A stretch of 64,000 nt of DNA. Source: Sistotremastrum niveocremeum HHB9708 (taxonomy: Eukaryota; Basidiomycota; Agaricomycetes; Sistotremastrales; Sistotremastraceae). Position numbers and translations under genes: made by a program. Shown here one piece after another: positions 10,335-21,823 of the stretch (position 1 is the stretch's first letter; every line of letters begins with the position of its first letter). The DNA is taken from positions 433,636 to 497,635 of the forward strand of contig KV419415.1 of the NCBI GenBank assembly GCA_001630475.1, in the 5' to 3' direction. A model generated the notes under the pieces. That model was not told where the DNA came from and did not search any database. It worked only from the letters and a program-made list of their open reading frames with translations.

Positions 10335-12060
10335 TCAGTACAACATGAAAATGAGGCTTTCCGCGGAGGTGGGGTGGATGCCGACAGTCTTCTCGAAATC
10401 GCGTTTGGTAGCTGTCAAATAATGAGTGACATCCCATGAGAGTTATCGATGGGAATCAAAACGAACCTCCCATTCTGATCGCCACCGCAAAGCCCTGGGT
10501 GATTTCGTCACTCCCCTGGCCGATGATATGAAGACCGACGATTTTTTCTTCATCTCCGACACAGATGAGTTTATAGACACTGGGCTCTTTCTTAGGGAGA
10601 AGATCAAAATAGAGGGCGTTGAACGATGAGCTGTCTAAAGCCCTCGTCATAACACGATCCGCAATTTAGAACATAAGTGACTCACAGATCTTGACGCCAT
10701 CGCCATACTGTTGACGGGCTTCGGATTCCGTCAATCCCACCGCACCGATCGTCGGATGCCTGTATATGATCAGATCAGTACATCAGCGCCTCGGGATCGG
10801 ATGTTACATACGTGAACACCACGCTAGGAATGAACTCGTAGCTGAGTACCTCTTCCGAAAAGGCGGGTGGTCCAAAAAGGCGAGCGGCAACAGCTCTTCC
10901 TGCGGCGACTGATACGGGAGTCAAGGAAGGCCTCCCACAAACGTCTCCGATGGCCGTGATTCCTGAGGTACTCGTGCTCTGATATTCATCGACGAGGATG
11001 TCCCCTTGCTTATTCGTCTTGACACCTGCAGCATCGAGACCGAGACCATCAATATTCGCTTTCCTTCCGACAGCCCACAAAAGCGTGTCAGCTTCCATTG
11101 ATACGCCTTTGTCGGTATGAACAGTGAGAATGCCGCCCTTGGTCCCTTCTACGTTCTTTACTTGCGTATTCTTGTGAATATGCACCCCTTTCTCCATCCA
11201 TGAAGTAAGAGTTTCCTGGATCGTGATGTCGAAGGTCCTGAGCACCGTTTCTTGTCGGATCAGAAGATGAACCTCTGTTCCCAGAGCGTGGAAAATTCCA
11301 GCGAGTTCGGCGGCTATGTATCCTGCTCCAACTATGGCGATACGCTTGGGCTGCACCGGAAGCTCAAAGAAGCCATCCGAATCGATACCGAGGCTGGCTC
11401 CAGGAATTTCTTCATCCGAAGGGAAGGCAGGCTTCGCACCCGTAGCGATGCATATATTGTCGGCTTTTATGAGATATTGACTTCCATCTTTCTCGGTGAT
11501 CTGCAGTGTGTTCTTGTCGACGAACTGCGCAAACCCTTTGATCAGTTCGACGCCTGCATGGAGCCAGTTTGCTGCATAAGCCGTAGCGTGATCCTTTACC
11601 CAGTTGTCGCGGCTATGCTTGAAGGACGCCCAATCGAACTCCGGAGACGTTTGCGTGTCAGAAAGGCCGTAGGCGGGATAATCCCGAGACTTCTCAGCCA
11701 GGTCGGCCGCGTACCACATAAGCTAGAGCTCTTGATTGAGACTCGTTGAGAGAATGCACAGAGAAAAATATACCTTTTTGGGATAACATCCTGATTAATC
11801 AGAACGAAACGTCAATGGAAGATAAAAGAAATAAGACGAATGTTCCTCACCTAAATTGACACATGTCCCGCCGTAATGTTCTGTGTATTCTACAATGGCT
11901 ACTTTCTTCCCGAAGGAGCGTGCTCGCATCTAGTAGAGATGTCAATAACAACTACGACACAGTCAATCCATGGCGTTAGACTGACTGCACAGGCACCACC
12001 TCCTGGACCTCCCCCGATAACAATAAAGTCGTAATGTTTAGGTTGTGCTTCGGCTGACAT
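10335..12060 (-). CDS. GLR1: Glutathione reductase (NADPH)
   Basis: It reduces glutathione disulfide with NADPH through FAD and a redox disulfide. Seven exons (12060-11986, 11929-11851, 11790-11774, 11722-10812, 10759-10686, 10634-10467, 10411-10335) give 466 residues. Seen in order: FAD motif YDFIVIGGGPGG (about 11-22), redox pair Cys48/Cys53 in GGTCVNLGCYPKKLMW, NADPH motif GAGYIAAELAG (about 189-199), AIGDVCG, and the catalytic GIHPTSAE near the C-terminus. Exon 3 is a 17-nt micro-exon carrying Cys53. The usual motif is CVNVGCVPKK, so Leu51 and Tyr54 are variant. An in-frame upstream ATG at 12186 would add 42 residues without a clear targeting peptide, so I chose 12060; cytosolic versus mitochondrial location is open. 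Confidence 0.95.
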
Positions 12061-12186
12061 CGAAGTGTCGGTTCTGCTAGACAAGTTATCCGAGTCAGGT
12101 TCGGGAAAAAGAGAAGAACAATGTCTACAAACTGTTTGACTTGTACGAGGTTTCTGAGCCACTTCGAATCCGCCAACGGGCTCCAT

Positions 12187-13411
12187 CGTATTTCAAGTGT
12201 TCGCAACCCTCTTATACATCATCCTGCCCTCGCAGGAAATCCAGTTGGGGGGAGGAGAACGGTTCTATCTCTCAGGGAATGACCGTCTGTCTCCGGTAAA
12301 GGGTCTTCTTGGCCGACAAAATAGACGCAAACTAGACGCAAGAGGAATTGTACCCCTTGCAACCCTGCGTGCCAGCCCATGCACGGATTTTGAGCCCATT
12401 CATGTACGATGAGTGGAACAAGAAAGACATTGAGACTCTGCGAAGACGCAGAGAGAAATGCCGTTAGTGTCCGAGGTTGTATACAGCGTCTGGAAGAACT
12501 GACTCAAGAAGCATACGTGGAGCTTGTCAATGCGCGGGCCTCCTATGGAAAGTAGTCAGGGACGAGGATCATTCACGACAAGACAGAGGAGTGCAACCTG
12601 CATGATTGCGTCGGTTCACCAGGCGCTATATACTTGGAACATTGCCATTACGATCATCCTGAAAATTTTCACTATGAGAGAGCTGTGGGTTCTGATCACT
12701 AGTATCCACAGAAGAAAAGGGAAAGTTCAACTCGTACCATAGAAGTTGGTCCACGATTGAGTTTCAATCTACTGCACTAGTACTTGTAAGGTTTCAACTG
12801 ACCTCGTTCAGCAAGAATTACGGACGCGGAGTTTGATTCTATATATAGAAGTTACCGGGTTTCGGATTCAAGGGCCGGTCGGCTTCCGGCTTTGCTGTTG
12901 AGATCATTTTCGTGGTTCTGAACGATACCGTAGCCTTGGAGCCACCACCAGCACTCTGATCGATTCTATAAAAACGCACACTCAACCAAAAGTATGCGAC
13001 ACAACAGTGGCAGCGGTATGCTGGTTTTCTTCTCTATCAATCGCACAAAGACTGGCGCATTCATCGATGAGCAAATAACATGCAAATCAAAAAAGGGCCT
13101 GTGGACCACAATGGTCATGGGACGAGAACGATATAGACATGTGCGCCGTATCTTGATTGAGGAAGGGCAACGTAAAGCACAGAAAACCGAAAGCGGAATT
13201 TCGAAGAACAAAATTGGATACTGCGTGTAGTCTCAATGTGCTGGCATCGGTATAGTACCCTAGCCCTGCATGATACTTGTCTAGTTATTCAATCAAGTTT
13301 CGATGCTGGTCATATGATGAATCTAAAAAAATTGATCGGTCGGTTTCTTCATTGGTTGTCAATAATGCACCTACCACTTTCAACAAAAGTCCGTGGAACG
13401 AGTCATTCGAA
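12187..13411. other. Intergenic stretch, no supportable gene
   Basis: This lies upstream of glutathione reductase and downstream of a Zn2Cys6 gene. A plus-strand open frame at 12994-13230 (78 codons, basic) has no domain I recognise. Nothing else coherent was seen. Confidence 0.5.
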
Positions 13412-14423
13412 TTATCGTTCACTACTTCGGGACGGGGAAATGGGAGGCTCTGTATGAAGGCCGCTTGTTCTTGAGGAATGGGAGCTACGGATATAAGAGA
13501 CAGAATGGGAATGAGGTCCGGAGAATGATGAAGAATAAGTCTCGGACTCGGGAGGTTCTTCGGTATGAACCTCTTCTTCTGACTCTACGCCTAAATCCCC
13601 GTGGAGTGGGCGTATTGTAGATATGAGATTTTCTTGCCAAGCGGTGCTTGGGCCTTCTCCCTTGACCGCGCCGTCTGAGAATATTGTGAGTAAGTTCACG
13701 ATGTCAAGACGTTGTCAATGTACCTTCCATCTCATGACCTTCTTCCCTCATAGCCTCTCTGTCCTTTAGTTTGTTCCTCCCCAATGGGCCAAAAGGAGTG
13801 TTCGCAATCCTATCCAACACTCTTCCAGCCAGAGGGTCCGAATTCAACTGACGCAATGCATATTGTACGCCTCGATCAGGTAATGATTGAAGAACTCCGA
13901 TGATGGCCTCAGCCTCGTACAGTCGACTTTCAACCAGCTTCAAGTAACTATCGTGGACGATATTAGTCAGCCGAACAGATAGTTATACGCACACCCTTTC
14001 GGAGGACCTCGTTTGCGACACGATGCTAAAACGGTGCTGCTTGAGCACATCTCACATAGCTTAAGCCACACGGCGCTTACTAGTGTATACGCATTCTGAA
14101 GAAAAAAAAACCAGGAAATAAGTAATCAATTTTCTCACCCAGCCCAATTTCACCGTGCTCACCGATTCCGAGCCTGAAACACATATGACAAGAATCCTCA
14201 TCACTCATTGGTTCGCATTTGGTTCTTGCACCTCGACATTGATCGCAAGCTATCAGAGATGTCAATCATCGTCTTTTCGCGGATACCGATCCAATTTCGC
14301 ACCACGAGTAATTCGAGTCCGCTTACTCTGATCAGTATTCTTCCCCTGACGAGCTTGCCCAGGCTTATCCATCTCGATGTCGTCGACTGCTTCGTTTCGT
14401 GGTTTGGACCTAATATCATCCAT
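13412..14423 (-). CDS. Zn(II)2Cys6 transcription factor, copy A (246 aa)
   Basis: Fungal regulators of this class bind CGG-type sites through a binuclear zinc cluster. Six exons (14423-14303, 14249-14163, 14095-14081, 14025-13995, 13947-13724, 13674-13412) join in frame. The cluster ACDQCRGARTKC...CHMCFRLGIEC has six cysteines (last spacing C-x2-C-x6-C). It is followed by the linker KRGPPKGYLK and a short helix (VESRLYEAEAIIGVLQSLP). The remaining ~150 residues are Ser/Pro/Glu-rich with TAWQENLISTI near the end of the conserved part. There is no fungal-specific middle homology domain, so the protein is short for the class. It shares exon sizes 87, 15 and 31 nt with the paralog at 29509-30635. 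Confidence 0.82.
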
Positions 14424-17400
14424 GGCTGGTCTAGGGACAGATTTGACAAAAGAGAGGAGTCGTCGTCCTATGGGAGGATTTATAACTCTTTTGGTTCCCA
14501 GATCACGCCCCGTCTATCAATGAATTTGGGGCCTCCGGGTCAAATATCATGGTGAGTCATAGAAAAACGGAGAAAAATAGAGGAAAAATCACACGATACC
14601 AGGTGAGCTATTTAATGATTATCGTTACTTTACAACGTGCTTCACTTCACGGTGGTGGTGGTAGTGATTAAACGGAAGCAAAATTAAATCCACCGCGTGA
14701 CGGGACTTACGTGACGCACGGAAGATCGCTCTTCCGGTCAATGGGCTTTAGCCGAATCCGAATACGGATCTCGGGTTTCGGAGCGGCTCCGCGTTGCCGT
14801 AAGTGATAGTATCGCCGGCATCTATTATTCTAAACCTGCAGAGTCTAGGTTTCTTTAGGTGCTCACATGTAGAGTCTCTCCTTCATCTGGAATTTTATCC
14901 CGGAAATCTAATCACTCCGAATTGGTAGATGCACTCGCGGAAATAACGGCTTTAAATTTAAATGCCGAACGACATATGCATATATGTATGTTGTATGATG
15001 TTGTACACTCACTTACCAGATGCTGGTCATATTCTCTCCTCTTCTGCTGAGCAAGTGAGTTTCAAATCATCCAATCGAGTCCTCAGGTCGTCTATACCAT
15101 GTCATGTCACGCCTTGATCTCACTGCATGCCCAACTCCATCGTCTTCGGCAATTTACAAATTTCGGATCTCCCTCGTTTTGCTCTTTTGTCACGACCTGA
15201 CTGTGCCTCATTCGAGTATCGTCGATATTCTTTTGAATTTCAGACCACAGGTCAACTGGCTCACTTTGGTTCTTCACCAATTTTCAAGAGCCTTTTCTTC
15301 TGTTTCGGAACCGTGCTTGTCACCCTCGTCCCCGCAGATTGTCCCCGGGAGAAGTGGTGCTTAAGTATGATCGGTCTAGGTGATACATGGAGTATCAGAT
15401 AACTTCTGTACCACCGACCATCCGAGGGTCCTTGGATTCTCTGACCAGCTACCAGGTCATTTTCTCTGGCCAATCGAGCAAGCTCAGCGGACGTGCGCTT
15501 ACTGCAGTATCGCAAACTTCATCTGATTATCGATATAAGGGGAACTATCCTTTCCGGCCCAGATGCATCCTGTTTAGCCATTGTCTCGCAAGCTCAGCTC
15601 TGAGTTTCTGACGTAGTACGACCTTTCGCAATTAAGAATTATTTAGTACTAGTAAGATTCCACAGACTCGGGATGTAAATTCCTCCATCGTCCTTCTCGA
15701 GTACTTGGGCTTTGTTGGTTCGACCTGCGGAGTAAGTGCGCAGCTTGAGAGAGACAAATGACTGATATTCTCTATCATGAGCGCCCATCATTGACTGGCA
15801 GTGGCAGCACCCCAGCACCAACCCTGATTGTCAAATCTGTCTCAATACGCGTTTAATTTCCGAGTCTACTCGAGTAACAGCTCCAATCCTGATGCTCATC
15901 ATCCGAACTCCTTGATGAAATCATGGAGTGCGAGTGCAGTCAGACCGCGCTGTGCGGCTAGAACAATCTCAGGAGCCGGTATTGTCCGACTTGAAAAGGG
16001 TCTTCGGCGATTCCGAGCTCGCGTACTTAGGTCGAATGCCCGAACACCAAGGTTTCAGAATTTTGCCAGTGCAGTACCAGTGGCCATACCAAAAGCTTTC
16101 AATTTTTCCGACCGTTCCAAGGCTCCTTCAATGGTCACTGGGAACCCTTTTTGAGTGGAATCGATGATGAATGAGACTATAGTGGCTGGTATTAACATCG
16201 TGCTCATTCATCTCTAATCCATGACGCACTTGATTCCGATTCTAGACACACAGATGAGAAAGAATCGAGTAAAGGAATCCAACTTCTAAACTGTTTTGTT
16301 AGATGTAAAGCGGTGCAACGCCATGAGAAAGAGCGGTGGCGCAACTGTGCTGCTTCTCCTCCTTAACACACTCTCCTAAGTAACTGAAAGTTTCAAGGGG
16401 TCAGAATTCGGACGACAGCGGGGCTACAATGCTTGCGCCTTCACGGAGCCGCGAAGGAGCATGATAAGCCTGCACGATATCGATTTGCAGAGAAACGGAA
16501 TCTGCCCCTTGCTCTCGTACGCCTATATCATCTGTCAATGACGAATGATGGCATCACTGGTGCTTTTAATTCGCCTTCTAAAAGACAGTACTAAGTCTAG
16601 GTATACGGTATAACGGCACAGAGTAGCTCCTTTGTGGAATGCTACCCATGTGCGAAAGATATTCCGTGGCTTATTTGAAATATATATGAGTATTTTCCGG
16701 TTTCTGGGCGCTTCTTTAAAAACTAATGATGGGATGCTACCTTGATCATAACTTCTCGATCTATAAAGGCATCGAACAGCAGCGATATCCAGCTTATAGC
16801 ACTAAAGATCCCACGTAGATATCCAGTGGCCCACTGCGGACGAAAAGGATCACGATTGAAAATCACACGCCGACATCTTGGCGCCTGAATAATGGAATAG
16901 TGCATCCACTCATGCTTCTACCAATTGCGGCCCTGGTTCCTCCCAAGCATCAGCTTCTAATTGAGTGATGCAGCATCTCAAGCCTATGCAGAATGACGAA
17001 TGCATAATTTACACTGCCCGAGGGAACCTTTCAGATGTCTAACCTAGGTGTTATCACTCGGGTCTGTCAGGGGATTATCAGTGGGAAGAAGCTCGAAGCA
17101 CTCGGAATGACTTGAAGCAGGATGGAGGTCATGGTTCATTCTGATTACCACTAGTACTCACAGGCCTACCCGATGGGGCATTGGAGCTTGTGCAAGTGAT
17201 ACAAGTCAGTCACCTGCGAGAATGAGAGATACTCGGGATATCGGACTCTCGAAACTCCGTGCTGCAGTCGGCTTTACGGAGGAAAGGCGACTTGTTGAAA
17301 TGCCGGCTCCGATTCGGCTAATAGTAGGTGCCCACTGCTTTCGTGTGTGAGGTCTGCTCGTATGTGGGCCATAGCAAGTAGGTCAATCGGTGCTATAGCA

Positions 17401-17952
17401 CGAACACCATATCCCGTGGGCTCGCTGCGGTCTTCGACGGGTAACCCAAACCTTTGTTGATATCCGAAAATCCGATCTCCGAAAGATTAGATTGGAATTT
17501 CCTTTTCTGGACCAACTGTAAGTTGTGACAACACGACCTACATGCACTGCCACAGTGGAGACACCACTCTCTTGGGGGTATTAGAAGACAGAGGGGTGAT
17601 AAGATATGGAAAAGATGTCGGTTGGCCAACTCGGCGGCTAATACGAACCATCACGGCCCATCACCGCACTAGCATTCTCACGCCTCAAAGGGAAAAGACG
17701 TACTACAGGCTTCAGACGCCTTTTCTCCATTGGTCAGTCCAACCACTTCTGTCGTCAGACTTTCGGGGTCAATATGTCTTCAGATTACGTGAGAGGGCGA
17801 GGGACGAGGCAGTCTAGGAAAAGGACATGATCTTCACCTGCTTGTCCGATCGTTTCGCTTCGGGATGTACTCGCGGCAGCGCCATTCCGTATACGGATGA
17901 TCATCTACTCATCCATAGCCCCTGATCATGCACAGTAAAAGCGGGGTAATAC
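14424..17952. other. Gene-poor 3.5-kb stretch
   Basis: Only scattered short frames are present, with no coherent spliced model. At 15900-16160 a minus-strand reading gives GFPVTIEGALERSEKLKAFGM followed, after a stop, by VLAAQRGLTALALHDFIKEFG. This looks like a decayed small gene but matches nothing I know. A frame at 15127-15402 (plus) is partly hydrophobic. No tRNA, rRNA or transposon termini were recognised. Confidence 0.45.
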
Positions 17953-20900
17953 ATGGGAGGGGTTATAAGCTCGCCTCGCTTAGCCTCCCTCGAACCACTG
18001 TCAACGGTCACTTCGATGAACTTCAACCCCAGTCCTGGCGCCCCTCCAGAGCCCGAAGACTCGACTCGTCGAGCCTCTCGTAGAATCGACAGATACTATC
18101 AAGCATGCTGGGAGGATGCACATGCATTCGCTGGCGGCCTTGATATGGAGTCTGGAAGGGCGATTTCACACCAGACTCGCGTACAAGCTTGCCTTGCCAA
18201 ATTCTATACCAGCGGAACCAGCAGACAATCTTCTCATCCAACTTCTGCTTTCTATTGTACACTTGGGCCTCCTCGCCTCTCGTTCCTCTGCAATCATGAA
18301 GCCGTATTATTGCTAGAGCTTTCGAGCGGCTGGCTCATCCCCGATATCATTCAAACGGGCGTTCATATGTAAGTGCGATATATTCTTAGCATGGACCAAT
18401 CAATTGACAGGATCACGCAGACATCATCTTGAACGCATGGTGCTCGCCTTTAGTCTTCCATTTCAAATCGTGAAAGAGCAGCCTCGGCAGGGCACACCCA
18501 GCTGGCGTCAGCCTCTGATCAATCTCCTTTTGGATACAAAAGGTACTTTTCAATCCTATTTCACGGTCGCCGATACGAAACTCCGATCTCTAGGGGCAAC
18601 GTTCCGTCCGGAATTGAGCAACATTCCTCATACAAGAAGTGCTACTCAAAGCGTTCCTGACGCTGCGATCAATTATTTGAAGGCAGAATATTTGTCGCTA
18701 TTTCAAGAGGCCAACTATCATGTCATTGACGTCACTTATCTCGGGGAACATTTCGATACTCTTGATTTCTCAACCCTCCGCATGGGAGGAGCCCCTGAGC
18801 AAATTATTTATGGTCATTCAGTTGATCAGATCAATGACCATCTCTCGCGAATTATCAAAAATCACCAATTGTCTGTCGAAGACAAAACACATCGACATCG
18901 ACACGACTTTGACATGTCCTTCCTAGGCCTCACCCGCGTTTGTGATCATCAAATAGCACTCTCGTTCTCAGCTTTCACGAAGTATGCTCAGTCGTATTTT
19001 TAATTTTTATTACAACATCATTGACGGGCTCCCAGATTCGCCACACATCCGAGAACCTTGACGTTACTCTTCGGTATCCCTTTAGAGCAAGCCGACGTCA
19101 ACAATATCTATCTTATGCTGAGTATGAAAGGTGAGCCCATTGCATCAATGATATGAATGGAGACTGATGAGCCCTTCTTCCCACAAAAAGGAGTGCAATA
19201 TTCAGAAGCTCGATCTACCTTCTTCCAGGACCGTTATACGTCAACAAGTCTTCGGATCGTTCGCTCCCTTGCGCAACAATTGTTGGCCAAGATCCAAAAA
19301 GAGCGATGGGATATCATCTGGCAACAATCAAAGCAGCCTTTCACTTCGAACGTGTTTCTCGAAGAGTTATTTAATTCAGAACCGCCGAAGCCTAGTGAGG
19401 CTACTGAAGTGCGTAGCGATTGGACTTTCGTATCGGACCGGATCTCCGAGCACAGCCTTGCGAACGGCTGCGAGGTCGTTTCTACCGTCACTCAGGGATC
19501 ATTAAATCAGTCACTTTATGCTTCATGGGACAGAGCCCAGCGACTCGCCCATAAGCTCAAATTGAGTCGAGTGGAGACCACGCCAGACCACCTGCTTCAG
19601 ACAGCTCTGGCGAGCTGGACCACAATGACCAGGGATCGATCAACCTATTTCAGTGCTGCTTTCGGTCCGCCAAAAATTCAATTGGAAGCACCATCCGGAG
19701 GCATTCGGACAGCTATTCTCTATATCGTAATCCATCATGGTGCAATGAAAGAAGGCAGCCGACACAGATATTGGCCTGCGTAGGTGTTTCCTTTGCAGCT
19801 TAGATCACGATTATAACACAATATGTCTTCAGGTCAGCACGAAAGGACTTTCAGTACTGTGCCGTGGCATTCCGTGTCCCTCTCGAAATTCGGCTGGCCT
19901 CAGATGGTTCGGGTATCCCTAGAGCTCGATTACTTCAACTGAAGCTCTTGGGTAAGTTGTACGTTAGCATCATTGGACGTAAAACTCACCCAGGAATAGA
20001 TGCTCAAGCAGTCAATTTTGTTCAATATGGCTCTCACGACTCCGCCAAACCTGATTTCTATCTTCCAATGCTAGACTATCTTCAGGGACCGTACTTCAGG
20101 GCATTAGAAGAAGGAGATCACCACGTCATACAACGAATTCCCATGTGCATCATCGCCACATCGCCACATTCCGTCAATGATCAATTTTCCTTCCATGTTG
20201 TCCCCTTCGTTCGCGACGAAAACAAGGCCTCCGAAACATTCTGGGGAGAAGGGAATAAAACTATGGTCTTGTTCTCCAACCGATGCGACAAGCTCAGCAA
20301 GGGAACCGGTTGGCGCTATGGCCGAGTCTCTGGACCTGTTGACGTCGAAGAGCCTACGGAAGCCCTCGTTCGATTTTCCAGAAAATACTTTTTGGAAAAT
20401 CGCCTTCTACCTATCATGGCTCAGTTGAACGGCTTCACAACGTTCATCGCCTCGTTACAGGCAGGCGGTGGCTCGAAGCTTCGCTTGAAACCCTCGGGCC
20501 AGGCTGGTTCATGGCAACCTCTGGAGAGCTCATCAACAGCTCTTGCCTTTGAATGGTCGGTGTCGAGCGACTCTCAGATGGGTACACCCGACCTGTACAA
20601 AAAAGTTCACTGTAAGTGCCACATAGTCACCGACTCACATGAGTCATCCCGTCATTGTGACTGATTCCCGAATAGGTAGCACTCGAAACGTACTCGAAAT
20701 CCCAACCAATGATCGCAGCGGAGACCTTGTCATCGAAGTAAAAGGAGAGACGATGCTCTCGTTTACCGTCGAAGAAACTGGCATCACGTATGTTTTCCCG
20801 AGATTGTGGCGGACACGTGCTGAAAGCCAATACAGAACATCTGCCACTATGAGTTGGGAGTTCCCTATCACGATCATGTCAAATCATCAACTAAAAGTCC

Positions 20901-21163
20901 ACCTTCCCTCCTTATTTGCCCCCAAAATCACGACCCACGATTCGCTGAAGGTCATCGTCGAACTTCAGCACTTGCAAACCGAGTCCGCCGAGCAGGCGCT
21001 GCGGAAAGCATTTGATCGCCTGATACCTCAACGATTAGCTCAAGACTTGAAAGAGGTCTTCAGCGCTCCCGGCAGCCTCCCCTTCCCTGCGAATCTCGGA
21101 ACACCAGTCTTTACGCGTGCAGGCGATATTCTCTATGAGCCATTCTCACGTTCCCCACGATAG
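17953..21163 (+). CDS. Unrecognised 961-residue protein, seven exons
   Basis: Exons 17953-18368, 18421-18981, 19036-19130, 19191-19779, 19833-19951, 19994-20611 and 20676-21163 join in frame at clean GT-AG sites with no internal stop. That argues strongly for a real gene. An in-frame ATG at 18016 would shorten it to 940 residues. I see no signal peptide, membrane segment or catalytic motif I can name. Segments such as HHLERMVLAFSLPFQIVKEQ, YGSHDSAKPDFYLPMLDYLQ and a beta-rich C-terminal part (VIEVKGETMLSFTVEETGITY) look like an ordered, soluble protein. It lies tail-to-tail with the serine-rich gene at 21824-27832. Confidence 0.72.
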
Positions 21164-21823
21164 AATCAAGCCAGGCACGCTATTACGGATTATCTTATGC
21201 CTTATGATGATGTCAACTCTATTCTCATCTCATCTCATCTCATCTCGTGCCACGTCTCATTGGAATTTACACCCGCGTACTTTACCCCCTGTAGCAAGTA
21301 TTTTGTATTTTTGCCCTTGGATCGTAGTCATCGGATCATACTCTACTCCTACTATTAATTTTAGGCATTCACTATTCACATGTATATTTCCATCTCTAGC
21401 ATACATGTATTCACTTTCGCTATTATATCTTCACATCTTTTCATTCGAGCGATATACTGGTCATGTCACGAGCAACCATCCCTCACAAACTTCCTCTGTC
21501 AAGTCGACAGCGTGCTCACACAATATTTTCCCTCGACATGAAATCTGTCAAGAAAGAGGTTGCAGGAGCAGATTTCAAATCGGACAAATGGCAAACCTCG
21601 AGAGAGGGTAGTACATTCGCTCAACAAATACACTACGCATGATCTCCGACAGCTAACAACAACAAGAAACGGCATAAACTCATAACAAGACAGCAATTCA
21701 ATGTGACGTAGATAGGGCATCATCAAGATCCCTTTACATTTCAGTACTTCGTAGAACATTAAAATATATGAGAAACATTCAACGCGACCATGAGACTGTA
21801 TCGAACATATCAACTCGTGCGAT
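21164..21823. other. Convergent intergenic region with a (CTCAT)n microsatellite
   Basis: It separates the stop codons of two converging genes. It includes a short CTCAT tandem run at about 21224-21246 and AT-rich sequence expected of 3' UTRs. A plus-strand frame at 21117-21611 crosses the end of the upstream gene and looks like UTR rather than coding sequence. Confidence 0.55.

Noticed and set aside
12061-12186. N-terminal extension of glutathione reductase as a mitochondrial targeting peptide
   Set aside because: The in-frame extension contains acidic residues and several cysteines and lacks an amphipathic basic helix. The start at 12060 is favoured.
14640-14830. tRNA-like stretch with hairpins near 14690-14790
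   Set aside because: No A-box/B-box pair with correct spacing. The sequence does not fold into a cloverleaf by eye.
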